From Polytrichum commune (Eukaryota > Streptophyta > Polytrichopsida > Polytrichales > Polytrichaceae), in assembly GCA_950295325.1 (NCBI GenBank), contig OX485805.1, positions 37,745,501 to 37,809,500 of the forward strand: 64,000 nt of DNA, read 5' to 3'. The translations under genes were made by a program, and so were the position numbers. How positions within the stretch are numbered: the first letter of the stretch is position 1; each line of letters starts with the position of its first letter. Below, piece after piece: positions 32,772-43,626 of the stretch. A model generated the notes under the pieces. It was given only the letters and a program-made list of their open reading frames with translations, was not told the origin of the DNA and did no database searches.

Positions 32772-33266
32772 GTGCCATGTATAAAAGCAATTGGCAGCTT
32801 GGCTCACATCTTTCCGGCGCCTGCCAAGCCGCAACTTTCGGCACTGGTCGGGGCCCTCACGAACTTGGATTTCCACGTCGCTGCCGAAGCTGCGGTGGCA
32901 CTCTCCAAATTTGCGAGTGATGACAATTACTTGCACTTGGAGCACTCGAAGAACATCATTGCGGAAGGAGCAGCCGAGCACTTGGTGCAGCTGGTGGTGA
33001 ATTTTGGTGACTCGGAGTCACAGCTCGCCGCACTTGAATTGTTGTGTTATTTGTCTCGCAATTGTGCAGACAGTGAAGCGTTGGCAAAATCCAGCGCTTT
33101 GCAGGCCTTGGAAACCATTCTGCGGTCTCAACTACTACTGAAACATGAAAACGCAAAGCCACTGGTGAGTGAAGCCATTGCGAAGCTCGAGCTTTACCAA
33201 TTAGGCAGCTTCAGTTTACATAACCGAAAGGAGTCGAGATTGCTAATTGATGATGAGATAGACTAA
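32772..33266 (+). CDS. ARO-like: ARO-type protein, coding exon 3 and stop
   Basis: Residues 508-671. It begins 'VPCIKAIGSLAHIFPAPAKP' and runs through the C-terminal armadillo repeats ('FHVAAEAAVALSKFASDDNY', 'EHSKNIIAEGAAEHLVQLV', 'QLAALELLCYLSRNC', 'NAKPLVSEAIAKLELYQLGS'), ending 'SRLLIDDEID' before the stop at 33264-33266. 'HSKNII', 'LLCYLS' and the final 'YQLGS' region match the conserved end of ARO proteins, so the gene looks complete. Alternative frames in this exon are shadows. A telomere-like repeat begins only 75 bases after the stop. Confidence 0.93.
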   Translation: MPCIKAIGSLAHIFPAPAKPQLSALVGALTNLDFHVAAEAAVALSKFASDDNYLHLEHSKNIIAEGAAEHLVQLVVNFGDSESQLAALELLCYLSRNCADSEALAKSSALQALETILRSQLLLKHENAKPLVSEAIAKLELYQLGSFSLHNRKESRLLIDDEID

Positions 33267-33340
33267 GACAGGTGAAAAGTGGCAACCCAACCCAGCTTCA
33301 TAACAATTTTGTGTTTTGAATTTTGGGAAGAGGTTGACTA

Positions 33341-33365
33341 CCCTAAACCCTAAACCCTAAACCCT
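33341..33365 (+). repeat. Interstitial telomere-like repeat (CCCTAAA)3.6
   Basis: CCCTAAA repeated three and a half times without error, 75 bases past the ARO stop codon, so inside the likely 3' untranslated region. This is the plant telomere unit. Short copies in genes (telo-boxes) are usually near promoters of translation-related genes, so a 3' position is unusual. Confidence 0.9.
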
Positions 33366-33758
33366 CATCTTTCCACCGACCCCAATGTAGGCCGTCGACC
33401 TTCATGATCAGAGGGCTTAGAGGGCTCAGAGGGCATGGCATCAAAACGGTTACGTCCAGTAACCCCGCTCAAGGGTTACCTGGTCCGTTGCGTATAGGAA
33501 GACAAGAGACATCTGGTAGGCTTTCTCTCCCCTTCTTTGGGGCCACTTTTTATCATGCTCGTCTAGGGTTAGGTTAGGTTTAGGTTACATAAGGAAGCTT
33601 GATTTGATATTTGATCAGGTGTTGTTGATAATTGAAGTCGATATCAGGGTAGGCAGACTCGACTCGCCTCACCGGCCGAGTGATCCAGAGGTTCTGAATT
33701 CTTACTTACCCAATTGTAAAGATGCTTCTTTCAGTTTCATGTGGGGTTTATGCAATCA

Positions 33759-33764
33759 AATAAA
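33759..33764 (+). terminator. Candidate poly(A) signal AATAAA for ARO
   Basis: The first canonical AATAAA I see downstream of the ARO stop, about 490 bases past it. Plant poly(A) signals are loose, so an earlier site is possible. Confidence 0.3.
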
Positions 33765-34029
33765 CACCACTTCTCTGTCCATTTTGTTGATTGCGGAGCT
33801 TCTTAGTGTACGTGTTGAGCATTCATTTGTTGGGGTTTTCTTTCTCGATTTGGTTTTCTTGTCGGCTTATCTCGAGTTGAACATGGGAACCAATTGATCG
33901 TCTTCATTGTGGTTTCATGGGGCTGGTTTGCTTCTCTTAAAAACATCTAGTTTAATGCATGGTAGCTCAGGAGGATTTCACAACTTCTGTGCACCTTCTT
34001 GGTGAGAGTTTAATTGAGAAGCCTGATTA

Positions 34030-34617
34030 AGGTAGATAACCCTTATTTGGTTACGTTTCTTATTAGGACACCTATGTTTGAGTGGTATGTGATTCGGTGT
34101 GGCTCCAAGCACGGGGCTGGGGCTGGGGCTAGAGCTCATACCAAACTGTATGGGCCCCGCTCTACCAAGCTTTAGATTAAATCCCAAGCAACCTTCAAGA
34201 ATGCAAGGGCAATTTAATTTTTGAAGTCAGACGGGGTGGGCAACAGTTTTCGGTCAAGATCATGAAATTTTGAATATCATGGGGTCATGGTTTGGCAGAG
34301 CAAAACCCATGAACTCTAGCCCCAACCCAAGCACAAATTTCAAAAGAGATGTGTTAAAAGAGATTGGACTACATGCTCAAAATTACCATTCTAGGCTCAA
34401 TATGCAACGTAATTGGCAAGACCTATATGGCCATTTAACAAACAATGGAATCTTCACTTTTGATAATGAATAGAATATTCTCGAACTCCATAAATTACGA
34501 GAAAAGTGGCTACAACCTCAATTTGGATGTGGTAGCCATCTTGTACTAACTGCTTGTCTCATATCCTAGGAGAAGTGGGCTAGTCAGGAAAAGTAGCCAT
34601 TTGAGACCCATTTACCT
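34030..34617. mobile_element. MITE-like repeat, AGGTAGATGGGTC family, copy 2 (long)
   Basis: Starts TA|AGGTAGATAACCC and ends GACCCATTTACCT|TA, so the termini are inverted and flanked by TA. The interior has the shared 'ATGTGTTAAAAGAGATTGGA', 'CTAGGCTCAATATGCAA' and 'TCGTACTAACTG'-type segments. An extra GGGGCTG repeat lies at about 34115-34130. No coding content. Confidence 0.65.
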
Positions 34618-34619
34618 TA

Positions 34620-35960
34620 CTTCAAACAAAATTTCTATGAGAGCAACAAAATGTTTACTTTGCAGAAAAATCTTGAATAGATCAGCAAAACTGGGGACTT
34701 CGTTGAATATGATGCAGAGATTTGAATTGGTTCTCTAAACAATCTGAATTTGAAATGTGACCAGTTGCAACATGTCAATGTCGCGTTCTGCAACAAAGGC
34801 ACATTTGGCAACGTAAATGAACTCCCGTTCGTCTTGATGTAATTAAAAATGTGTCTTTGAGCAGTAGTTGCAATGATTTTGGAAGGTTTGGAATCAAAGA
34901 GAAAAACTATGAGGTGTTCACTCCATCAAGTTTTTGTGTCTTCAAGATTATCTTCAAGGCGGAGGTGGCGTACCATGAAATCTTCATTGTGTGTTTACAT
35001 TTAATCTCATTGGCTCCATGCAAGCATTTTTCAAAGCTCCAAGTGTGAGTCATAAATGCAAGGTCTACTGCACTTTCAAGGGACAAAAACATTCGCTTGT
35101 TTTCACCTAAGTTTAAACATATTTATGATTTGATCCTTTAGTTCGCTTATCAATTATAGCAGACCAACGACATGGAGAAGCCAAATTTCTTGCAACATAT
35201 TCATGCAACTACAGTAGTGAAAACATTGGCTTGAGTATTGATATGATAATTAATATTGTTGTAATTATGTACATCATATGAAATCATAAATAAGAATCAA
35301 GCATTAAGGAGAAGGCCCTCTGTTAAGAAGCATTGTCGTATAATTGTTAAGCATACTGGGGATTTATAAACATCATACAATGTTGTGGTAAGAAAGTGTT
35401 TCACAAGCTTAGAAGAGGGAAATATATGTATACCATCTCAAGCACATTAGCCTAATCATGTGAAAAGCGTTATTTGGAACAATTTTATCTTGTAAAATCC
35501 AAAATACTGTACCTCCTTCAAGTTTTAATTCACCATCCATGCTTGGAAGAATAAGCGGTGATGGATGAGTGCATTGAAATTAACAATAAGGTTATAAATC
35601 ATGGATGCAACCATATTTCATCAAGACATGGGGCTACGATCATTGCAAGATTGACAACCCATTGTTGGTCTAACGTATACAATAAGTCAACCAACATCCA
35701 TATATGTCATACAAGTTTTTGTATAGAAAGTGTTTGTAAATTTCGAGGGAGAAGAAATATATTTGACATGTCCACTATATTGATTATTTTTTTAAAAATA
35801 ATTTGTGCAATTTTGTCATTAATATCTATACTCCTTTGATAATCTCTCCGTTGTACATTCTCATAAAAAAATTCAAAGAGACAACATCGATCCACTTAAC
35901 AAGATATCATTTCAATAAATAATCAATTATTAACTTAAGTCGATACGTTCCAAACATGTG
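34620..35960. other. AT-rich spacer, nothing recognised
   Basis: No domain-bearing frame. 60-90 codon frames on both strands are composed of AT-rich codons and do not conserve any pattern I know. Confidence 0.5.
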
Positions 35961-35969
35961 AACCTATTT

Positions 35970-36185
35970 GTTGTTCTTTGAGAAGATTTGGCTCATTTCA
36001 AAAAGTTGTCGATTGGCCACTAGATTAACTTGGACCTTTGGTTAAAGAATAGAATGAATCTTATGATGACAAAATTTGCAAAGTATTTCTACTTTGTAAA
36101 TTGATATATAGTTTAACTATTATTATGGACTTCTAAGACACAATGAGTTGGTGATTGTCAGTTATAAATAAGTCCATATATATAT
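35970..36185 (+). repeat. Direct repeat, left copy
   Basis: 'GTTGTTCTTTGAGAAGATTTGGC' to 'GGTGATTGTCAGTTATAAATAAGTCC' matches 36722-36920 in the same orientation at roughly 70-75 percent by eye, including 'GTCGATTGGCCACTAGATTAACTTGGACC'-like order. It could be a remnant of LTRs or of a tandem duplication. The enclosed segment holds the frame at 36319-36585. Confidence 0.5.
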
Positions 36186-36318
36186 GTTTTTTTTAAAAAA
36201 AAAATTTAACCCTCTCTAAATTAGTAACATTATCTATTCCAATCCGTTGTATATCAACATTAATTTAATCAACATTTGTAATATGGACCAACAACAACGT
36301 TGCTAGTCAAGACTCCTA

Positions 36319-36585
36319 TTGCGGGCCGGACTTGAAACACGGGGTAGGCTAAGTTTTATGGTTTTTGGTGAGAGGGATGGAGACTTACATAGAGGTTGTG
36401 AAAAGTATCAGTACATGGTTGTTGCATGTTATGATGATCATCTTTCCCCTTTGAACGTCAATGTTGTAGTTCAAAAGACATCCTCCACATTGAGTGATCC
36501 TCCGGAACTCATTCCATGTTGTGAGGGTGTTGTCTGTCTTTTCAGGGACATAAGTTACTTTAAAATGTGGATGCCATGTTCATGA
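36319..36585 (+). other. Isolated 88-codon frame between direct repeats, function unknown
   Basis: The frame is less AT-rich than its surroundings and reads 'LSFMVFGERDGDLHRGCEKY', then 'YMVVACYDDHLSPLNVNVVV' and 'SDPPELIPCCEGVVCLF'. I recognise no family. Whether it is an exon fragment, a captured gene piece or chance cannot be told. It lies between two related ~200-bp direct repeats. Confidence 0.25.
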
Positions 36586-36721
36586 ACATCATAAAGGCAG
36601 TCCTCCAAGACATTGAGAAAGAGACCCTATAACTTGGGTCTACAATCTCCCAACTAAAGTCACACATTGCCCATCAAGATGTAAAGATACAAAACTAGGA
36701 GATAGAGTCAAAACATTTTTG

Positions 36722-36920
36722 GAACATTTTGTTGTTCTCATAGGGAATTTGGTGCAATTCAAGAAGTAGTCAATTGGCCACCAAATTAATTTGGATCTTT
36801 GATGAAACTTGGTTGTTTGAATCTTCTAGTAACAAAATTTGGTTCAAGTATTGATGCTAAGTTCAAATTTTTATTATAGACTTTTAAGATGCAACAAGTC
36901 TTGATAGTTATCAATCATAA
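36722..36920 (+). repeat. Direct repeat, right copy
   Basis: Partner of 35970-36185, ending in the 'GATAGTTATCAATCATAAATG' segment. Confidence 0.5.
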
Positions 36921-37799
36921 ATGAATTCATATGAATGTCTCTTGTATTTTACATCATGTTGTAACTTCGACCTATGCCAAATAGTGCTTGACGAAGTTAC
37001 CCTACATCCAGTTTGTCTACATGTTGTTGTGTTATCAAAATTTCTAAAGGTTTATTAAAACATCTTCTGTATTGATCTTTTATTTTTAATTAAATTAGTT
37101 TTAATTTTGATATAAATATTATGTATCATTGACATGATCTTGGGCACACTGCTCATGGCCATTACTGTGCCGAGGTGAATTCGGTTCTAATGCAAGTGAA
37201 AAACCTCCAAGAGTATAACTACGGGCTACAAATAATCTTTCTACTTCCAAATTGGTTTGGTTCCGATAAGCATAGCAATAAGGCTGAAAACGGAAGTTGG
37301 TTCCCCTTAAAGAAACCTCACAGAAGTCTAAAGTAACACTTAAGCCTATAATTGCTTATAAGACTTCAGTGTCTTTTTAGAAGTTGGATGTCTAACATTT
37401 GCATGTATTTGGATGTATTTATATGTATAATAAGATTATTTGTGATACTTCGTATTTCAACCATTGTGTGCAATCGATTCTAAACTCTTCACAACCTGCC
37501 AACTTTTAACTGATGTTAATTCCTCATTTCATTGCTACCCTTACACCATAAAAAGCAATATCCTTGTGCATACTGAGACGGCTGACCATAATTTTGAGGA
37601 AGTGGGACTTGGCAATGGTCTCACCATATTGTCAATATCGTTACTCTAAAAGAAAAGTTAAGATTTGAGATCATGTAAGTTTATTTTTCATGGTTTTTTT
37701 GTATCGACTTCTTGTGACACTTTGTCGCAATTGCTTTGGCTCTTTGTTTTGTGACTTCTAATTCTGTTTTGTGGTTGTATTGAAGTTGTTACCTCGTAG
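36921..37799. other. Spacer upstream of an exon-like frame
   Basis: AT-rich sequence with no recognised feature. A pyrimidine-rich stretch before 37799 ends in CTCGTAG, which could be a splice acceptor. Confidence 0.4.
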
Positions 37800-37988
37800 G
37801 CGGAGGGCTTTGGATTGATGCTCAAGTACGATGTTCAGACGGGAAGCTGGAGCAGCTTTCCATGTGGAGCTGGCCAAATCCACTACAACGGTGCCTTGAA
37901 CTCCATCAACTTGTGCGCGACCAATCTGAAGTATGAGGAATCATGGCTGGATGATCAACCACACCTCGAGTATACATTGATTAGTTGA
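37800..37988 (+). pseudogene. Orphan exon-like frame (possible C-terminal exon or gene fragment)
   Basis: After an acceptor-like CGTAG the frame reads 'EGFGLMLKYDVQTGSWSSFP', then 'CGAGQIHYNGALNSINLCAT', then 'NLKYEESWLDDQPHLEYTLI' and a TGA at 37986. Codon composition is markedly more balanced than in flanking DNA, and 'YDVQTGSWSSFP' recalls the blade end of kelch repeats, but one short match is not enough to name a family. I see no upstream partner exon. It may be the last exon of a diverged gene or a captured fragment. Confidence 0.4.
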
Positions 37989-37989
37989 A

Positions 37990-39095
37990 TGGGTCCCACA
38001 GATTTTCATAGCATTCAATCAGTTGTGCTTGAATTATGGCCATGTCTGTCTCTAATTGACTAGTTCTTGAATGCGGGCAGTGTGAATAGCTTATAGAAAC
38101 TACTTTTATGCATCATTGCATTATAGACTCGTCTGTGACAAGAAGCACCTTGTGTCATCACTCCAAAGAATTTCCATAGAGGAAGTTTGTGAACCCAGGT
38201 CAAAAGTTGATCCTTGCTTTATGTGAATTGCTCCTTGAGGAGAAAATCATAATGTATTGGCCATTTCCATTGAGACACATTGCAAATACTAGGAGGCAAG
38301 TAGCCAGCAACATTGCAGAAGCTTTAAGTTCATCATCACCGCACGGGATTCGGGAACACAAAAACGTGAACACAATGCCACGACTTTCCTGCCAGCATGC
38401 AAAATCTCAGTATAACAATCAAGCAGGCAAATGTTATCAGCTCTGGACTCTGCAATGATTTTCCAAAGAATGGTGGTAGAATCTTTATTTGCAACCTTAT
38501 TAATCAGTACCAGGAATTTCACAAAGAAAAGTTTCCTAGCACTGAATAGGCATCTTGAGATGCAACCACTATCTTGGAATTTCTGCCCATAGCTTCTTGT
38601 CGTCGGGTTCCTCAAAATCCACTACATATATATTATATTGCTTATATGAAAAGTTGAACACATCATTCTTCAGCTCTCTGCCGAACGCCATGATCCTCAA
38701 TCGCCCGGCCTATTCAGGAAATGGATTTATACGCATCTCTGACCATCGATCAAGCGCCCCAGCAAGTCGTGAGGTGATCTGTGAATACCAGAAACAAAAC
38801 AGAAATGTTAAATTATTGGTGACAGATGCTTACAAAATCCAGCCACGTCACCAGTCTCCATGCGTTCTGTAAGTAGAGAAAGTATACTGCAAAGCACAAA
38901 GTTCCATGATCAGAGTAAATTACACATCTTTCACTATGTACGACCGATGCAGTTCTAATTCCCGGCTTGACCTTGAATCATGATCGATTCTGCACGAAAG
39001 AATTCAAGCGGTGCCGCTTTGGCCTGCAGAGAATTATTCGCAATGTATATGTGCTGTACCTGATCTGATGGAGACGAATGCAAGTTAAAGTTTGT
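37990..39095. other. Spacer between gene fragments
   Basis: Composition is moderately balanced, but no frame shows a domain. The 100-codon frames on opposite strands at 38289-38615 and 38555-38872 are uninformative. Part may be the 3' untranslated region of the minus-strand gene at 39097. Confidence 0.45.
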
Positions 39096-39096
39096 T

Positions 39097-39477
39097 CTAC
39101 ACGGCGATGGTGCCGAGAACGAGGCCCAGAAGCGAGTTCACCAACCCGCCCAGGAGGCTGAGGAGGGTCGTGGTGACCGCGCCCACTGTCACCTGAATGC
39201 CACCCACGACCTGGGTGAGGATCACCTCCGTGACACCCAGGGGGAGGTCGATGGAGCTTGTGATCTCGTTCCCCAGGCTGTTCACCAAGCTCAGGACCAG
39301 GCCCAACGCCTCTTGAGTGACGGTGACGACGGCTGTGACACCTGCCGCTATGTCGATGCCGTTCACGTTGATGCTCACAGGAGTCTGGTTCTTAACACTC
39401 ACGCTGACCCCATGCACCGCCATCACGGCGGCCAACAGGACCATGCAGATGAGCGCGTTCTTCGCGGCGGACGCCAT
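39097..39477 (-). CDS. Small secreted hydrophobic protein, function unknown (126 aa)
   Basis: The protein starts MASAAKNALICMVLLAAVMA. Lys6 and the ~14-residue hydrophobic core followed by small residues ('VHGVSV') form a classical secretory signal peptide. The mature part has no cysteine. It begins with a polar 'KNQTPVSINVNGIDI' segment with an N-glycosylation sequon (NQT), followed by Val/Thr-rich strands. The end is a Leu/Gly-rich tail ('LLSLLGGLVNSLLGLVLG') that could be membrane-active or self-associating. The longer upstream frame to 39717 is rejected as the start because a TATA box lies inside it at 39617-39623; ATG 39477 is the first ATG downstream of it in a suitable position. Third positions are strongly G/C, unlike the surroundings. 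I do not recognise the family. Destination is probably apoplast or cuticle, by inference. Confidence 0.75.
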   Translation of the reverse strand: MASAAKNALICMVLLAAVMAVHGVSVSVKNQTPVSINVNGIDIAAGVTAVVTVTQEALGLVLSLVNSLGNEITSSIDLPLGVTEVILTQVVGGIQVTVGAVTTTLLSLLGGLVNSLLGLVLGTIAV

Positions 39478-39616
39478 TTGATCGCTCGATCCAACTCTCT
39501 GAATCCTCCTGAAGTGCTGGAGCTGTAGAAAGCTGGAGGAGAAGTATGAGGAGGATGGATCCGGTAGCTGCAGCTGCAATGAAAGATGATGGTGAACTCC
39601 GAGGACGGTGTGCACA

Positions 39617-39623
39617 TTATATA
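39617..39623 (-). promoter_or_regulatory. TATA box of the small secreted-protein gene
   Basis: TATATAA on the minus strand, about 140 bases before the ATG at 39477. Transcription would start near 39590, giving a leader of about 110 bases. Confidence 0.6.
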
Positions 39624-39719
39624 GCTCATCGACTCCGTCATACATGATCTGGACACCTCTAGCAACGTCGACGTCGCCGCGTGATTCCACCCCATGAGAG
39701 TGTTGTCGACGTGCCAACT

Positions 39720-41685
39720 GCCAACTGATAATCCTTCATGAGTCGTGCCTCGACTTTCCTTGGATAGGGTTAATCTTCTTCCGGTGCACTTTAGGCTCAC
39801 TTTAGGCTCGACTGCAGCCACATGCATGGCCACTTGCAGTTTGGTGAACGCTGACTTTCATGTGCACGCATGGGGAGTCACCAATTTAATTTGTGGAGTA
39901 GCCGAATCAACTAAAGCGTGCACAATTTGTCTCCGAGTGATGAGGGAAAGCTGCACAAAACCCCGCAGATACCTCCGAGCTGGTGCTCACTGCGTCCGAC
40001 CATTCTATACTGGATCAGTCTTGGAAGTGCCGTTGAATCTTGTCCAGTGTTTGCCAACGTTGCAGATGCCGTTTTGCAGTTGTCATTCTCCTCCCAGAAA
40101 CTAGGTCCATGGTTTTGTTGCATATCCCTGAGCTTCAGCTATGGCCGGTTCTTGGCCAAGTCTAGGTGTTTAAACAGCCAAGAGTTCTAAACGCCGATAT
40201 TTGAAGCGCTCAGTGCGAGCATTGTGTCACAAAGTGTGTAGACCTTCTTGATTCACGTGCTGGCCGTGGGACTCCATCAAGTGGATGTATCTGTGAATGC
40301 ACATTGGGATGACCATCAGAGACGGGAAGCTGAATTTGATTGATTGAGGAACGTTCTTGCCAACAATTGAGGTCGAACGAAGCTGTTGTCTACAAAATCC
40401 ACTCAAAAATGTATAAACCTCGGAGACGAAGTCCATGCTGTCTACTTCCTAACAATCTCCGTTCTAATGATCAATGAAACATTCTGCATGTTCCATTTAA
40501 CTGTCTACCCTCACAGCTACATGTTTCCACGAGGTAGTTATCACAATCCTCCCATTCAAGAATTAGCAGTAAAGTTCAGAGTGTACACTTGCCAACAGGA
40601 AGCTTGTCTTTGGGTATTGAACAAGTGGATCTCATGAATTTCTTTCTCTGCATCCAGTGAAGTTGGATTACACAATGGCGAATACTATACTCTGCATCTA
40701 CACACAAAGATCAATATACTCCCATAATCTTGGGAAGCAATGTATAGCTGTGAAATCTTAGGACTCAGCTCAATAATCCATTTCATCATTCCAGAAATTC
40801 ACTAGCACATTCATTTGACCTCACTTCATGTAGCCACACAGCTCATGATAATAAACACGCAGTTCTGGATCTTCGATGCTCACAGCAATTTTCATGAGCG
40901 TGTTGAAATCCTTAGGAACTATATTCCACATTGCTACCTGTTCTGTTTCAAACCAAATTTTGCAGAAATGGAACGACACAAGGGTTCATGAGAGGAAGCA
41001 TCATGTGTTACATACAAAGCAATACAAAGTAATATCAGAAGCACAGAGTGATGCATGCCGCATTCAAATTGTTCTATAACATTACTATTCAATCTACAAC
41101 AGTCAACACATTCGATTCGGTTCTCAAGTTCAAAATGTTAGGGTCTCTTAATATCTCCAATTGTGCACTCTCACTCAAGAGTGTAGGTAGCTGGATTGAA
41201 AAAATAATTAAATTAAATTAAATCCATTCAAGTTGTGTGTGATTGGTGACCTACAACTGACAGATTCTTGATGTGGGAGTCTTGGTGTCTATGTAAACTC
41301 GTCCATTGCAAAGGTGAAAACGTAGTGAATTATATTATAACTTGTAAGTGGCAATTTTAAGATTGTTTGGCTCCAGAAATAGAGTGAGAAATTTCATATT
41401 AATCTTGCGCTATCCAATTGGAATGAATCAACACTTTTTTAATTTTTTTAATTTTTTAATTTTTACAATAGTGCCTTTATTCATGATGGATGAGGATATA
41501 TGGGCGCCACAATTCCCAAGCCATATGTATCCACTATGTAAAGTAGAGGCACCCATAATGAATCACTTAAGAGATTATGCACTAGATATGAAGAAGTATA
41601 AGGCGGTGCAAATTTTTCCCGTGGAGGAAGATAGTAATGAGGAGGATTGCACTTTTTTGGCAATTTTATTCCTTACAATGAAATT
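39720..41685. other. Intergenic DNA, no gene recognised
   Basis: The first 500 bases are compositionally balanced and may be the distal promoter of the minus-strand gene. The open frames at 39745-40190 do not resemble proteins I know. Further right the sequence becomes AT-rich, with an AAATT repeat at about 41206-41222 and T-rich repeats near 41438-41465. Confidence 0.45.
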
Positions 41686-41689
41686 TTTG

Positions 41690-41975
41690 TGAATTTTTGA
41701 AGTCAAAAGTTGGCCTGAACATATTACCAATGTCTAGAGTCTGCCATAACCGCTCATTTTAATTGCTCATTCGTCCTCACTTTAGCACTCAAAACCGGGA
41801 CATGTGTCATGCACAATCGGTTACATCCCAATCAAAATGCAATCCCAACATGATCAAAATTCAATCCCAACATGATCGGAATTTAGTCCCAACCAAATCA
41901 GAATTTAGTTTCCCTATAGATTGCCGATGGGGTCGTGACTGGGAATAGGTGCCTTTACTATATCTAGAATGGCAT
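41690..41975. repeat. Dispersed repeat shared with 14.6-15.1 kb (inverted)
   Basis: 'AAAAGTTGGCCTGAACATAT', 'AGAGTCTGCCATAACCGCTC' and 'AAAACCGGGACATGTGTCAT' are the reverse complement of segments at 14880-15005. The 'GATGGGGTCGTGACTGGGAA' end corresponds to 14660-14690. A short internal tandem (AATCCCAACATGATC repeated) lies at about 41841-41880. Confidence 0.6.
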
Positions 41976-41979
41976 AGAA

Positions 41980-43620
41980 TGTCAAGAACATTTCTTGCGT
42001 ATTATCTAATGTTTGCAAAATCTACACCAATGTGTGGAGTTAAGTTGCCTTCACGAATAGGTTGCCTCTTTACCCATGCAAATCACCTTAGGTCAAATTT
42101 ACATCACAGATGCTTATAAATCTCTTTGTTCATTAACTTAGCAACCACACTAATAATAAAAATCTTGTATTTCATTATTGACATAATAAATATTCAAAAT
42201 AGTGTGAGAAATCGATAAATTAGCATGGGGCAACCTAATTGCACGTATCATTATAGTTATTAATTACTCATAGTCCATGACCCAAAGTCTACAAGCAATA
42301 CCAAAGAGTGTTGTCTAATTTGACACAAAATGAGTATTCCTTGGAATAATATGGCCACGTGTCATATCTACATTGGTCACGACCATGCTCAAACCAACAT
42401 GGGTATTAGCTTATGGCACGCAAAATATTGAGCCAAAAAGCACTCTACAGGAGTATCTTGACTTACAATCCCACGGGGAGGTCACTCCATTGTCAAGTTG
42501 AACACCACGTGCAAACAAAGTTTGCTACCCCTATATTACATGCCATATATAATTTTAGAATTTATGATATTCTTTCTACATATACATAACCATTGATAGT
42601 CCTTTTTTTATATATTTTATATATTTTTGGTCATCTTCATTTCTTGTAGTAATTTGTTCAGTTCAATTCTGCGTCATTCTAGTTAGAAACAATATGTTTT
42701 TATTAAAAAAAACAAATCATCAAATTTAGTTATCATTTTTTACTATGTAATAGGTGCCGTGTATATCTACGCATGAAAAAATATTTGATAAAAATTGACC
42801 CATTTTGGTGATGCTTTATGTAAAAAGTAGGATTTTTTACATGTAAAGTGTTCGCACATGGTTGTTCAGCTTTTACAATGGAGTGACCTCCCCATGTACA
42901 ATCCCCTACATGATCATATTGTTTACCTATAAAATATATATACAACATTCTTATGTTGTGCCTGTAGTACTTGAAGAGTTGCAAACCCTTATATAATGGC
43001 AGTACAATGTACAGTACATCACCATTCAATGTCTTGGTACTTGCAGTTTCTCAAAATCATGCAGAATTCCACCACAATAGAATTCCATCCCTTTCAAAAG
43101 AAAGAAAGCGGAATGATTTGGAGACTCTAATATATTATGTGACATGAGTTAGTATAAGGAGAATGGGCTCGCATTCACATTGATGGATGAACAACGATGT
43201 TTTCGAGAAGAAGTCTATGGGCGATGAAAGCAGCTTCTGGTGAGGCCACGTTGCCTGTGCTTTCTCGACCGTCAGATTTGACCGATGTAATCCTCCTCCC
43301 CTGATCTCCTCTGTCCAATTTTTTTTGTTTCTTTTCTTCTTAAATGACACAAGAGGCAAGGGGAATGTGAATGAGTTATTTGCTCATTAGTGCCCATGAT
43401 CAATGTGAACCCTGCCAATTTAATTGGGCAAACAAGGAGCTAACCTCGCTAAATCAAAAATGGTTGCCATGAAAATAATGTGTTACTACAAAAACAAAAA
43501 CAAAACAAAAAAACGGGGGGGGGGGAGCTCGCCTAACATTAAAGATTGAACAGTATGGGCGGACATGAGTTTGTTAGAATTTTGCCTTACACATTTGTTG
43601 GAATATGATAAATTTTCACT
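41980..43620. other. AT-rich spacer
   Basis: No gene or RNA recognised. A G10 run lies at 43515-43524. Confidence 0.5.
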
Positions 43621-43626
43621 GTACAT

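Noticed and set aside
33341-33365. A chromosome end or subtelomere
   Set aside because: Only three and a half units in the middle of unique genic sequence.
39478-39717. 80-residue N-terminal extension of the small secreted protein
   Set aside because: It would place a TATA box inside the coding region and hide the signal peptide; its sequence is low in complexity.
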